Below, piece by piece: positions 51,023 to 61,109 of a stretch of DNA of 64,000 bases. Position numbers and translations under genes: made by a program. The stretch comes from Streptomyces violens (GTDB taxonomy: Bacteria > Actinomycetota > Actinomycetes > Streptomycetales > Streptomycetaceae). The notes under the pieces are model-generated. The model did not search any database. It was given only the letters and a program-made list of their open reading frames with translations, and was not told where the DNA came from. Location: the NCBI RefSeq assembly GCF_000717745.1, contig NZ_JOBH01000019.1, positions 124,001 to 188,000 on the forward strand, written 5' to 3'. The number at the start of each line of letters is the position of its first letter. Within the stretch, counting starts at the first letter, position 1.

Positions 51023-51862
51023 GTGTCCCGCGACGAGGTGTTGGTTTCCCGCGAGGAGCTCGCCCAGCTCGCCGGCGTGAGCGCCGGCTACTACACCCGG
51101 CTGGAGCAAGGGCAGGCCGGTACCGCCTCCGCGCAGGTCCTCGACGCGCTCGCCCGGGTGCTCCAACTGGATCCGGCCGAGACCGCCCACCTGCACAACC
51201 TCGCCCGGCAGCCCGCCACCTCCCGACTGGTACGCCCCCGCCCCGAAAAACCGCACCCCCGCGTACTGGCCCTCCTGGCCTCCCTGGGGGAGACCATGCC
51301 GGCCGTCGTGCTCGGCCGCCGCGGCGACGTGCTGGCCTGGAACCGCACCGGTCATGCCCTCTTCGCGGAACACCTCGACTTCGACGCACCCCACGACCTC
51401 GCGCGACGGCCATCGGTCCCGCGGATGTTCTTCCTCGACCCCCTCACCCGCGACCTGCACCGAAACTGGTCCGAACTTGCCCGGACCCACGTCGCCTACC
51501 TGCGGCTCACCGCCGGCCGCTGTCCCACCGACGCCCGGCTGGCCGAACTGATCGGTGAACTCGCCATGCGCAGCGGCGACTTCGCCAAGCTGTGGGCCAA
51601 GGGAGACGTCGCGGACTGCACCGTGGGCACCATGAATCTGCAACATCCCACCGTCGGTGGGGTCAACGTCGACTACCAGGTGTGGCTCCAGCCCGACAGC
51701 CCCGACCACCGGCTCGAGGTCTACACACCCAACGACACTCCTTCGGCCGACGCGCTGCGCCTGTTGACGCAGTGGACCGCGGAGCCGGGGCCGGAGTCGG
51801 GGTCGGGGTCGGGGTCGGGGTCGGCGCAGGAGTCGGGGACTCGGCCGGTGGAAAGTCGGTGA
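51023..51862 (+). CDS. MmyB-like XRE regulator with eroded N-terminus
   Basis: A 279-residue regulator. HTH core SREELAQLAGVSAGYYTRLEQGQAGTASAQVLDALARVLQL is intact, and the MmyB ligand-binding domain follows (RRGDVLAWNRTGHALFAEHLDF, RNWSELARTHVAYLRLTAG, LQHPTVGGVNVDYQVWLQPDSPDHRLEVYTPND). The usual ~30 residues before the HTH are missing; upstream DNA is low-complexity with a repeated TGACGGTGACGTCG, suggesting loss or scrambling of the 5' end. The last ~25 residues are a Gly/Ser run encoded by a GGGTCG microsatellite. GTG start with no good RBS. Ends 3 bp before the convergent ROK remnant. Confidence 0.75.
   Translation: MSRDEVLVSREELAQLAGVSAGYYTRLEQGQAGTASAQVLDALARVLQLDPAETAHLHNLARQPATSRLVRPRPEKPHPRVLALLASLGETMPAVVLGRRGDVLAWNRTGHALFAEHLDFDAPHDLARRPSVPRMFFLDPLTRDLHRNWSELARTHVAYLRLTAGRCPTDARLAELIGELAMRSGDFAKLWAKGDVADCTVGTMNLQHPTVGGVNVDYQVWLQPDSPDHRLEVYTPNDTPSADALRLLTQWTAEPGPESGSGSGSGSAQESGTRPVESR
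51797..51820. repeat. TCGGGG microsatellite at the end of the MmyB-like gene
   Basis: Four tandem 6-bp TCGGGG units coding a Gly-Ser run. A second 6-bp repeat cluster (TACCAG-type) lies at 51917-51957 in the tail of the ROK remnant. Confidence 0.8.
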
Positions 51863-51865
51863 GTT

Positions 51866-52903
51866 TTACGGCTCGCCCGGCCCGCGTGCATTCGCGACCG
51901 AGGGGAGTGTTTTCCCGGTACCGGTACCAGTACCAGTACCAGTATTGGTATCGGTACGCTCGCCGAGCACATCCCACGCGAGCAGCCCCGCCCCCAGGCA
52001 GCCGGCCTCGTCCCCCAGGGCGGCGGGCAGTACTTCCGGCATGACCTGGAACGTCAGCCGCTCGGCGAGCTGTTCGCGCAGGGGGTGGAACAGCAGGTCG
52101 CCGGACCGGCCGAGCCCGCCGCCCACGACGACGGCCGAAGGGTCGAAGAGCGTGACGCCGAGAGCGAGCGAATCGGCCAGCGCCGCCACGGTCTCCGCCT
52201 ACACTTCGGCCGCGACGCGGTCGCCCTCGGTGGCCAGTCGGACCACAGTGGCGGCATCCGACGGGGCTCCGCCGTCCAGGCCGGCCAGCCGCCGGTACCG
52301 CTTGACCACCGCGGGTCCGCCCGCCACCGTGCTCAGGCAACCGCGCTGGCCGCAGCCGCACCGGTCGCCCCCTGGCCGCACCACCACATGCCCGAGCTCA
52401 CCGGCCCGCCAGTGCCCGCCGGTGAACGGCCGCCCGCCGAGCATGACCGCCGCCCCGACACCCGTACCGACGGGCACGAAGAGGAACACCTCGTGCCCGC
52501 GGCCGGCGCCGAGCCGCGCCTCGGCAACGCCGCCGGCCCGTACATCGTGTCCCAGTACGACGGGCAGGCCGGTGCGCTCGGCCAGCAGCCTGCGCAGCGG
52601 CACGTCCTGCCAGCCGAAGGAAGCCGAGAAGACGGCGACGCCCGCCGACTCGTCGATCACCCCGCAGGCCGCGACGCCGAGGGCGCGGACCGCCACACCC
52701 TGCGCCACCGCCGCGTCGAGGAGGCCCGCGGCACGATCGAGCACCGCGCCGACGATCGTCTCCGGGTCGCGCCCGGCAGCCCGTACGGGGTGGTGGGCGA
52801 CGGCGCTCAGCGCTCTGCCGTCCGGGGCGACGAGGGCCGACTTGATCGCCGTACCGCCGATGTCGAGCCCGAGCACGGCGCTCTCGCCGGGTGGGCGGCT
52901 CAC
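51866..52903 (-). pseudogene. ROK-family sugar kinase, interrupted by an in-frame amber codon
   Basis: A 345-codon open frame broken by a TAG at 52199-52201; both parts are in the same frame. Before the stop: LGLDIGGTAIKSALVAPDG (ATP-binding), VLGHDVRAGGVAEARLGAG, GHWRAGELGHVVVRPGGDRCGCGQRGCLSTVAGGPA (ROK signature, Cys-rich zinc site). After it: AALADSLALGVTLFDPSAVVVGGGLGRSG, the expected continuation. The TAG stands where a sense codon is needed and no frameshift is present, so this is a point nonsense mutation or a sequencing error. The C-terminal tail is a Gly-Thr run encoded by a 6-bp repeat. Overlaps the stop of the flavin-split-barrel gene upstream (GTGA). Confidence 0.8.
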
Positions 52904-53427
52904 GCGGTCCCGCTGAGGCGGCCGGTGCGGAACGGGATGGTGACGCGGTGGCTGACCTCGTCCCCGTGCACGGGGTGGCCATCGGGGTTCAGTACCGAGT
53001 ACGACTCGATCCGCGCCCGGTGCAGCCGGTTGGGCGCGGCGTCCCGGAACTGCGCGGGCGGTTGGTACCGCTTCGCACGCGCCGCCGGGTCCGGGTAACG
53101 GCGGGCGTAGTACACCTCGCAGCCCTCGTCCAGCGCCTCACCGCGCAGCATCTCGGCCCGGCCGTGTGCGTAGAGCCCCTGGCCGCCCCCGTCGGTCGGA
53201 TTGGAGTCGAAGACGACGATCGAGACCACCGGATTGTGCTCGATGTTCAGCGAATGCACGGCGTCCATTCCGGAAAACCAGTAGAAAGCATCCTCGTCGT
53301 CCCAGGCGTGCGCCAGCGGAGTCACCATCGGGACTCCTGCGGCCGAAGCGGTGCCCAGTGTCATATAACGAGTCGTGCGAAGGATCTCGCCTGCGGTCTC
53401 GCAGAGTTCTTCGATCGAGACGGACAT
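52900..53427 (-). CDS. Pyridoxamine 5'-phosphate oxidase-related (FMN split-barrel) protein
   Basis: A 175-residue split-barrel flavoprotein: RYMTLGTASAAGVPMVTPLAHAWDDEDAFYWFSGMDAVHSLNIEHNPVVSIVVFD, then GGGQGLYAHGRAEMLRGE and RYPDPAARAKRY. Probably binds FMN and reduces or oxidises a small compound; not necessarily the vitamin B6 enzyme. The ROK kinase gene starts in its last 4 bp (GTGA), so the pair was once translationally coupled. Confidence 0.8.
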   Translation of the reverse strand: MSVSIEELCETAGEILRTTRYMTLGTASAAGVPMVTPLAHAWDDEDAFYWFSGMDAVHSLNIEHNPVVSIVVFDSNPTDGGGQGLYAHGRAEMLRGEALDEGCEVYYARRYPDPAARAKRYQPPAQFRDAAPNRLHRARIESYSVLNPDGHPVHGDEVSHRVTIPFRTGRLSGTA

Positions 53428-53537
53428 GATGTCCTCCAGTCGCCCCGTTGCGGAACGCTGCCTGCCCGGCCGGACGCGTATACGGAACCTTCCGCGCGCT
53501 CAGTGTAAAGAGGCCCGACAGCAACGCCAAGAGTTCT

Positions 53538-54131
53538 TCAGCCGGATGGCGCGGCGAGGAGAGCTTGCGCTTGTTCGCGGGCATGGGGGATGGGGTCCGG
53601 GAAGATGTTCAGGCCGTGGGCGACGAGCGCTCCTTCATGCAGCAGCATGAGTGTCCGGGCCAGACGGTCGGCCTGGCCGGGGGTGATGTCCCCGGCGAGG
53701 CGGGTGAACAGGTCGAGCATCCACTGCTTCTGCCCGGTGATGATCGGGTGGGCCGGGTGGGACGGGTCGCTGATCTCGGCGTGGGCGTTGACCATGCTGC
53801 ATCCCTTGGAGCTGTGTTCCGACGACCACGCGTGCGAGGCGTCGAAGACGGCCAGGACGCGCGCCGACGGCGCCGGGTCTGCGGCCGCCAAGTACTGGTC
53901 GAGGAAGGCCCGCCATCGCTCGTCGCGGTCCGCGAGGTACTCCACGACGATCTGTTCCTTGGAGCCGAACCGGTCGTAGAGGGTCTTCTTGGTCACCCCG
54001 GCCTCGGCGGCGATCAGATCCACGCCGACGGCATGGATACCGCGCTCGTAGAACAGCCTCGCAGCGGCCTCCAGCACGCGCAGCGCGGCAGGCGTCATCG
54101 TGATCCGTCGCGGTTTCTCCGTAGCACCCAT
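53538..54131 (-). CDS. TetR-family repressor
   Basis: A 197-residue TetR protein, HTH at ~15-60 (LEAAARLFYERGIHAVGVDLIAAEAGVTKKTLYDRFGSKEQIVVEYL) and a helical ligand domain with SSKGCSMVNAHAEI. ATG at 54131; the longer start at 54137 lacks an RBS. It is divergent from the EamA exporter, with two 20-bp operator-like repeats in the 72-bp gap, so it should repress the exporter and itself. Confidence 0.92.
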   Translation of the reverse strand: MGATEKPRRITMTPAALRVLEAAARLFYERGIHAVGVDLIAAEAGVTKKTLYDRFGSKEQIVVEYLADRDERWRAFLDQYLAAADPAPSARVLAVFDASHAWSSEHSSKGCSMVNAHAEISDPSHPAHPIITGQKQWMLDLFTRLAGDITPGQADRLARTLMLLHEGALVAHGLNIFPDPIPHAREQAQALLAAPSG

Positions 54132-54138
54132 GCTCAAG

Positions 54139-54190
54139 AGTATACCGATCTGTATAGTGGGCGGGAGATGAGTATACCGATCTGTTTAGT
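54139..54190. promoter_or_regulatory. Twin TetR operators between the TetR and EamA genes
   Basis: Two 20-bp direct copies, AGTATACCGATCTGTATAGT (54139-54158) and AGTATACCGATCTGTTTAGT (54171-54190), 32 bp apart. The first is an inverted repeat TATAC/GTATA. Copies include TATACT/TATAGT hexamers that may be the -10 elements of one or both promoters, so binding would block both. Confidence 0.75.
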
Positions 54191-54203
54191 GGAGGGGTGA
54201 GGT

Positions 54204-55157
54204 GTGAACCTTCTGCTCTCGATCGCCTTCGTGTTGTGTTGGAGCTCCGGGTTCATCGGGGCCAAGCTCGGTGCGGGCAGCGCTCCCGCGGTCACGATCC
54301 TGATGTGGCGGTTTCTGCCGCTGACCGTCATCCTGATCGCCGTCGCCGCGACCGCCGCCAGAGCGTCGTGGCGGGGCCTCGCGGTACGGGACGTGGCCAG
54401 GCAGGCCGTGATCGGAGTGCTGTCGCAGAGCGGCTATCTGCTCACCGTCTACTACGCGATCCAACTCGGGGTCTCCAGCGGCACCACGGCTCTGATCGAC
54501 GGCGTCCAGCCCCTGGTCGCCGGGGCGCTCGCCGGCCCGCTGTTGCGTCAGTACGTCTCGCGCAGGCAGTGGTTCGGTCTGGGTCTGGGCGTGAGCGGCG
54601 TCGCCATCGTCACCACGGCCGATGCCGCGGCCCGCGCCGACGTGGCCTGGTGGGCCTATCTCATCCCGTTTCTCGGGATGTTCTCGCTGGTCGCGGCCAC
54701 GTTCCTCGAAGGCCGCTCCCGCACGCGGGTCGCTCCGGCGGTGTCGATGACCGTCCACTGCGCTACGAGTACCGTCATCTTCACGGCGCTCGCCGTGAGC
54801 ACCGGAGCCGCGAAGCCCCCCGCCGAGCCCTCGTTCTGGGTCGCGATCGCCTGGCTGGTGGCCCTGTCCACCTTCGGCGGGTACGGGTTGTACTGGCTCA
54901 TCCTGAAGCGCTCCGGAGTCACCAAGGTCAATACGCTCATGTTCCTCATGGCCCCGGTCACGGCAGTCTGGGGTGCCGTCATGTTCGGTGAGGCATTCGG
55001 CCTGCAGACCGCCCTTGGGCTGGCTGTCGGCCTCGCGGCAGTGGTCCTCGTCCATCGCGGTGACACGTCATCCACCAAAGTGTGTGTGCGTGACGCGGAC
55101 ACTGCCGGGGCGGGGGCTGGGGCCAGTACCTCCAGGCCGGTCGACTACGACGTTTGA
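54204..55157 (+). CDS. EamA-family drug/metabolite exporter
   Basis: A 317-residue, ten-helix DMT carrier (CWSSGFIGAKLGAGSAPAVTILMWRFLPLTVILIAVA; YYAIQLGVSSGTTALIDGVQPLVAGALAGPLL; LMFLMAPVTAVWGAVMFGEAFGLQTALGLAVGLAAVVLV). GTG start with GGAGGGG upstream. The last ~25 residues are a low-complexity tail. Repression by the adjacent TetR suggests an inducible efflux system; the substrate is unknown. Confidence 0.9.
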   Translation: MNLLLSIAFVLCWSSGFIGAKLGAGSAPAVTILMWRFLPLTVILIAVAATAARASWRGLAVRDVARQAVIGVLSQSGYLLTVYYAIQLGVSSGTTALIDGVQPLVAGALAGPLLRQYVSRRQWFGLGLGVSGVAIVTTADAAARADVAWWAYLIPFLGMFSLVAATFLEGRSRTRVAPAVSMTVHCATSTVIFTALAVSTGAAKPPAEPSFWVAIAWLVALSTFGGYGLYWLILKRSGVTKVNTLMFLMAPVTAVWGAVMFGEAFGLQTALGLAVGLAAVVLVHRGDTSSTKVCVRDADTAGAGAGASTSRPVDYDV

Positions 55158-55181
55158 TGCGTTGCACGCGTCAGGGTGTGG

Positions 55182-56213
55182 TTATGCGGGCGGGGCGGTG
55201 GTGCTGCGTGTGATGAGGCGTGGGGGCAGGACGACCTGGCGGGGTTCGGTGCGGCCGCCGTCCAGTCGGTCGACCGCGGCCGCCACCGCGTGCCGGGCCT
55301 GTTCCTGGGCCTCCTGGCTCACCGTGGTGAGGTCCACGTGCGCGAGGCGGGCGAGTGGACTGTCGTCGTAGCCCGCGACGGACACCGTGCCGGGTACGGC
55401 GACGCCCTCGCGCGCGAAGACGTCCAACGCCCCTAGCGCACAACGGTCATTGGCGGCTACCAGGGCGGTCGGAAGGCGCTTCTCGTCGAGCAGGAGGCGG
55501 GCGGCGCGGGCGCCGGCCTCCTCGGTGTGGTCGCCGGAGACGATCCGCACCTGCTCATCGAGGCCGTGGCGCCGCATCGCCCGCCGGTAGCCGTTGCGGC
55601 GGTCCGTGGCGATGGCACCGCGGCCGCCGTCGATGTGGACGATGTCGCGGTGCCCCAGGGAGACGAGGTGGTCGACGACCTGACCCACCCCCTTGCCGTC
55701 CGCCGTCCGCACGACATCCAGCGTCGCGGAGGCGGCCCGCCGGCCGACCACGACGACGGGCAACTGCTCGCCGAGCGCGGTGAGACCGGCCAGGGGGGCG
55801 TCGGTGCCGAGGAGGAGCAGCGCCTCGCAGCGGAACTCCAGCAGCGTCTCGACGGCCCGCCGCTCGTCGTGGGTGGGGGTGAGCGCGCCGAGTACCACTT
55901 CGTACCCGAGGTCGTCGGCGGCCGCGTGGATGTGCTCGACCAGCTCCGCGTGGAACGGGCTGCGCACACTCATCGTGACGCCGAGCAGCCGCGTGCGCCG
56001 GCGGGCCAGCAGGCTGGCCGAGCGGTTGGCCCGATAACCCAGCTCCGCCGCGACCTCCAGCACCCGGGCCCGCGTCTGCTCGCTGAGACCGGGCGCGTTG
56101 CGGAAGACCAGGGAGACCGCCTGCTTGGACACCCCCACCCGGGCGGCGATGTCCGCCATGGTCGGGGGCCGGGCGGGACCGCTTCCCGCGTCGTCGACTT
56201 CGTGCTCCTTCAT
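55182..56213 (-). CDS. LacI-family repressor of a dehydrogenase/isomerase module
   Basis: A 343-residue regulator. HTH MADIAARVGVSKQAVSLVFRNAPGLSEQTRARVLEVAAELGYRAN with hinge SASLLARRRTR, and a periplasmic-binding-like domain (GVTMSVRSPFHAELVEHIHAAADDLGYEVVLG, ALVAANDRCALGALDVFAREGVAVPGTVSVAGYDDSPLA). ATG preceded by GGGAG. It is divergent from the Gfo/Idh/MocA gene, and two perfect-to-near-perfect 12-bp palindromes there are its likely operators. Ligand probably a sugar or polyol. Confidence 0.92.
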   Translation of the reverse strand: MKEHEVDDAGSGPARPPTMADIAARVGVSKQAVSLVFRNAPGLSEQTRARVLEVAAELGYRANRSASLLARRRTRLLGVTMSVRSPFHAELVEHIHAAADDLGYEVVLGALTPTHDERRAVETLLEFRCEALLLLGTDAPLAGLTALGEQLPVVVVGRRAASATLDVVRTADGKGVGQVVDHLVSLGHRDIVHIDGGRGAIATDRRNGYRRAMRRHGLDEQVRIVSGDHTEEAGARAARLLLDEKRLPTALVAANDRCALGALDVFAREGVAVPGTVSVAGYDDSPLARLAHVDLTTVSQEAQEQARHAVAAAVDRLDGGRTEPRQVVLPPRLITRSTTAPPA

Positions 56214-56224
56214 CGGTCTCCCAT

Positions 56225-56260
56225 GTCGTTCAAGTCGTTCAGGTCGTTCAGGTCGTTCCT
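56225..56260. repeat. 9-bp tandem repeats upstream of the LacI gene
   Basis: Four tandem copies of a 9-bp unit beginning GTCGTTC, at 56225-56233, 56234-56242, 56243-56251 and 56252-56260; the middle two are identical. They lie in the leader region of the LacI-family gene. Confidence 0.8.
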
Positions 56261-56280
56261 GGCTCAGGTCCTTCGGGGCC

Positions 56281-56310
56281 TTGACACGCTCATCGCGCGG
56301 TCCTCATAGT
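56281..56310 (+). promoter_or_regulatory. Promoter for the Gfo/Idh/MocA-isomerase operon
   Basis: TTGACA (56281-56286), an 18-bp spacer and CATAGT (56305-56310). Transcription should start near 56317, just before the operators. Confidence 0.7.
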
Positions 56311-56318
56311 ACTTCGCA

Positions 56319-56343
56319 TTGACCGGTCAAGTTTACCGGTCAA
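56319..56343. promoter_or_regulatory. Tandem LacI operators
   Basis: TTGACCGGTCAA (56319-56330, perfect palindrome with central CG) and TTTACCGGTCAA (56332-56343) one base apart, immediately downstream of the expected start of transcription: a position suited to roadblock repression by the adjacent LacI protein. Confidence 0.75.
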
Positions 56344-56380
56344 GTAGGCCACTCGACCGAGACAGTACGTGGAGGACGAC

Positions 56381-57562
56381 ATGGACGCAGGCACGATCGG
56401 GGTGGCCGTCATCGGCGCCGGAATGGCCGGGCGCAGCCACGCCGCCGGCTATCGCCAGGTCAACACCGTCTTCGGCGCGGGCCTGCCCCCGGTACGGCTG
56501 GCAGCGATCGCCGACGCCAACCTCGAACTGGCCGAGGACGCCGCCCGCCGCTACGGGTACGAGAAGGCGCTCCCGAGCTGGGAGGCCGTGGCCCAGGACC
56601 CGACGATCGACGCCGTCAGCATCGTCGTCGGCAACGACCTGCACCGCCGGATCGCGGAGGCGCTGGTGGCCGCCGGCAAGCACGTACTGTGCGAGAAGCC
56701 ACTGGCCGGCTCCATCGAGGATGCCCGCGCGATGGTCGAGCTGGAGCGCACCGCCGACGTGGTGACCTCCGTCGGCTACACCTTCCGCCGCTCCCCGGCC
56801 ATCACGGCGATCCGCGACCATGTGCGACGCGGCGAGCTGGGCGACCTGTCGCTGTTCAGCGGCCGGTACTGGTGCGATTACGCGACCGACCCGAACGGGC
56901 CGCTGAGCTGGCGCTTCAAGGGCGGCCCCGGCTCCGGCGCGCTCGGTGACATCGGCGCGCACGTCATCGACGCCGCCGAGTACATCGCCGGGCCAGTCGT
57001 CGCGGTCTCCGGCGCGACGCTGTCGACCCAGATCACCAAGCGGCCCCTGCCACTGGGCGCGGTCGTCGGGCACAACGCTGCGCCCGTCTCCGGCGAGGTC
57101 GGCGCGGTCGAGAACGAGGACACCGCGTCCTTCACCGCGCGCTTCGCGTCCGGCCTGGTGGGCACCTTCTCGGTGTCACGCACCGCCTTCGGCCTGCCCA
57201 ACGGGCTCGCCTTCGACGTCCTGGGGCTCGGCGGCCGGGCCGCGTTCGACCAGCACCGCCCCGCCGAGTACCTCTTCGACGACGCGCAGCCCGAGGCCCG
57301 TACCCGCGGCGCGCGCCAGATCATCGCCGGGCCGCAGCTGCCGTACTTCAAGGGCGGCTACCCGATGGAGGCGCCGGGGGTGGGCGGCGGCAACGCCGAG
57401 ATGTTCACGTACCAGGCCCGGGCCTTCCTGGACCAGGTCGCGGGCGTCGCGGACCCGCTCCCCGCCTGCGCCACCTTCGCCGATGCCCTGCACACGATGG
57501 AGATCATCCAGGCCGTGGTGCGCTCCGCCGACGCCGCCGGCGCCTCCGTCGACATCCCCTGA
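56381..57562 (+). CDS. Gfo/Idh/MocA-family NAD(P)-dependent dehydrogenase
   Basis: A 393-residue oxidoreductase. Rossmann motif AVIGAGMAGRSHAAGYR, VVGNDLHRRIAEALVAAGKHVLCEKPLA with the conserved EKP, and GDIGAHVIDAAEYI containing the catalytic-type GDIGxHxxD His. Oxidises a sugar, inositol or related polyol. ATG at 56381 follows GGAGGACGAC. It is the first gene of a LacI-regulated operon with the TIM-barrel isomerase 60 bp downstream. Confidence 0.92.
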   Translation: MDAGTIGVAVIGAGMAGRSHAAGYRQVNTVFGAGLPPVRLAAIADANLELAEDAARRYGYEKALPSWEAVAQDPTIDAVSIVVGNDLHRRIAEALVAAGKHVLCEKPLAGSIEDARAMVELERTADVVTSVGYTFRRSPAITAIRDHVRRGELGDLSLFSGRYWCDYATDPNGPLSWRFKGGPGSGALGDIGAHVIDAAEYIAGPVVAVSGATLSTQITKRPLPLGAVVGHNAAPVSGEVGAVENEDTASFTARFASGLVGTFSVSRTAFGLPNGLAFDVLGLGGRAAFDQHRPAEYLFDDAQPEARTRGARQIIAGPQLPYFKGGYPMEAPGVGGGNAEMFTYQARAFLDQVAGVADPLPACATFADALHTMEIIQAVVRSADAAGASVDIP

Positions 57563-57622
57563 CCCGCCCCCCTGACCTGACCTCCCCAGCCCCGTCGCGC
57601 CCCGCCCCGAATGGAGAAACCC

Positions 57623-58630
57623 ATGGCTCTCAAGCTCGGCGCCTACACCGCCTGTCTGCACGACCGCACCCTCGAAGAGGCCCTCGACGTACTGAAGACC
57701 AACGGCCTGACCTCCGTGGAGGTCAACACCGGCGGCTTCATCCCCTCGCCGCATTGCCCGGTGGATCTGCTGCTGTCCTCCGAGAAGGCCCGCGAGGAGT
57801 ACCTCCGTACCTTCGCCGACCGCGGCATGGAGCTCACCGGCCTGAACTGCAACGGCAACCCGCTCAACCCGCTGCCGGGGGTCGGCCCGAAGCACGCCGA
57901 CGACCTGCGCCGCACGATCCGGCTCGCCGGTCTGCTCGGTGTGAAGCACGTCGTCACCATGTCCGGCACCCCGGGCTCCGACCCCGACGCCAAGTACCCC
58001 TCCTGGGTGGTCAACCCCTGGGACGGCGTCTACATGGACGTCCTGGACTACCAGTGGGGCGTGGCCGCCGAGTTCTGGAAAGAGATCGACGCGCTCGCCC
58101 GCGAGCACGACGTCCGGGTCGCGATCGAGATGCACCCGCACAACCTCGTGTTCTCACCCGTCACACTCAAGCGGCTCGTCGAGCTGACCGGCGCGACCAA
58201 CCTCGGTGCGGAGATGGACCCCTCGCACCTGATGTGGCAGGGCATGGACGTGGCGGCGTCGATCCGCTACCTCGGCCCGCTCGTGTTCCACGCCGCCGCC
58301 AAGGACGCGACGATCTGCCCCGGCGTCGACGTCCGTGGAGTGCTCGACACGTCCTTCACACGGGTGCCGGCCGACGACCCGGACAAGGTCCCCACCGGGT
58401 ACGACTTCTGGTGCAACGCCTGGCCCGAGAACCCGGCCTGGAAGTTCGTCGCGGTCGGGGTCGGCCATGACGTCGCCTACTGGACCGAGTTCCTCGCGGC
58501 GCTCGCCGAGGTCGACCCGGACATGGCCGTCAACATCGAGCACGAGGACGCCGCGTACAGCCGTACCGAGGGACTCGCCCTGGCCGCGAAGACCCTGCGC
58601 ACCGCGGCGGAAGCGCTGCCCGGCGGCTGA
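57623..58630 (+). CDS. Sugar phosphate isomerase/epimerase (TIM barrel)
   Basis: A 335-residue AP-endonuclease-2-like TIM barrel. LKLGAYTACLHDRTLEEALDVLKTNGLTSVEVNTGGF, HVVTMSGTPGSDPDAKYPSW, VRVAIEMHPHNLVFSPVTLKRLVEL with metal-ligand Glu and His, LGAEMDPSHLMWQGMD, VFHAAAKD and DMAVNIEHEDAAY complete the set. Members bind a divalent metal and isomerise or epimerise a sugar-like substrate. RBS GGAGAAA precedes the ATG at 57623. With the dehydrogenase it makes a two-step oxidation/isomerisation module. Confidence 0.92.
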   Translation: MALKLGAYTACLHDRTLEEALDVLKTNGLTSVEVNTGGFIPSPHCPVDLLLSSEKAREEYLRTFADRGMELTGLNCNGNPLNPLPGVGPKHADDLRRTIRLAGLLGVKHVVTMSGTPGSDPDAKYPSWVVNPWDGVYMDVLDYQWGVAAEFWKEIDALAREHDVRVAIEMHPHNLVFSPVTLKRLVELTGATNLGAEMDPSHLMWQGMDVAASIRYLGPLVFHAAAKDATICPGVDVRGVLDTSFTRVPADDPDKVPTGYDFWCNAWPENPAWKFVAVGVGHDVAYWTEFLAALAEVDPDMAVNIEHEDAAYSRTEGLALAAKTLRTAAEALPGG

Positions 58631-58646
58631 TGCCGCGGCGGTACGG

Positions 58647-58680
58647 GGGCCCGGGCTCCTCCGAGTGGGAGCCCGGGCCC
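58647..58680. terminator. Strong terminator after the isomerase
   Basis: A 13-bp perfect stem GGGCCCGGGCTCC (58647-58659) and GGAGCCCGGGCCC (58668-58680), 8-nt loop, 17 bp after the isomerase stop. Confidence 0.85.
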
Positions 58681-60433
<1,753 letters not shown>

Positions 60434-60574
60434 GACCGGTCACCGGTTGTACGCAGGTACCTGGGCAGCGGGCCCCGGCGAGACATTCGCCGGGGCCCGC
60501 TGTCGCACGTTGTGGCCCGTCGCGGCGAGTCGTACTCATCACAGAACCCGGGCTTCCGGTCACGCAACGGCGTC

Positions 60575-60584
60575 AACTATAGTT
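60575..60584. promoter_or_regulatory. Palindromic -10 region before the XRE gene
   Basis: AACTATAGTT, a perfect 10-bp palindrome that includes TATAGT (60578-60583), a good -10 hexamer, 25 bp before the GTG start. Could serve as both -10 and autoregulatory site of the XRE protein. No clear -35. Confidence 0.5.
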
Positions 60585-60608
60585 TAGGCGGATCGAGAGG
60601 GAGCAGCC

Positions 60609-61109
60609 GTGGCCGTGATGGACGACAGTGCCGACGCCGGGACGCCGGGGGAGCACCCCGCAGTACCCGCGTCCGTACCCGTTCCGGGCCCGGGCGCTTC
60701 GTTCGCCGAGCGGCTGAACTTCCTCTTCGACCGGGTGCGCGCACCGGGGACCAAGGAGTTCAGCAACGCGCACGTGGCACGCACGATCTCCTCGTACGGC
60801 GACGACAGCTGCACCGGCGCCTACATCGGCATGTTGCGCAAGGGCGAACGGACCCCGACCATCACCCTCCTGCCGCTCCTCGCGCGCTTCTTCGGCGTGG
60901 AGGCCGGCTACTTCGTCGAGGACGAGATCACGCGCAAGGTCGCGGACCAGTTCGAGCTCCTGCGGAAGCTCAGCGAGGCCGGCGTGCGGGAGATCGCCCT
61001 CCGTGCGATGGGCCTGTCCGACACGAGCCAGCGCAAGGTCCTGGAGGCCATCGACGCGGTGCGGGAGATGGAAGGGCTGCCCGCCGACCCCGAGAGGGGC
61101 TCGCCATGA
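60609..61109 (+). CDS. XRE-family DNA-binding protein
   Basis: A 166-residue HTH protein. A Pro/Ala-rich start (~1-30), then FAERLNFLFDRVRAPGTKEFSNAHVARTISSYGDDSCTGAYIGMLRKGERTPTITLLPLLARFFGVEAGYFVED, an XRE domain like that of mycobacterial EspR, and a short helical tail. GTG at 60609. Its stop overlaps the start of the ImmA/IrrE-like gene (ATGA). In actinomycetes such XRE proteins pair with an ImmA-type protease and a MAB_1171c-like membrane protein, as here; the protease may cleave the regulator. Confidence 0.88.
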   Translation: MAVMDDSADAGTPGEHPAVPASVPVPGPGASFAERLNFLFDRVRAPGTKEFSNAHVARTISSYGDDSCTGAYIGMLRKGERTPTITLLPLLARFFGVEAGYFVEDEITRKVADQFELLRKLSEAGVREIALRAMGLSDTSQRKVLEAIDAVREMEGLPADPERGSP

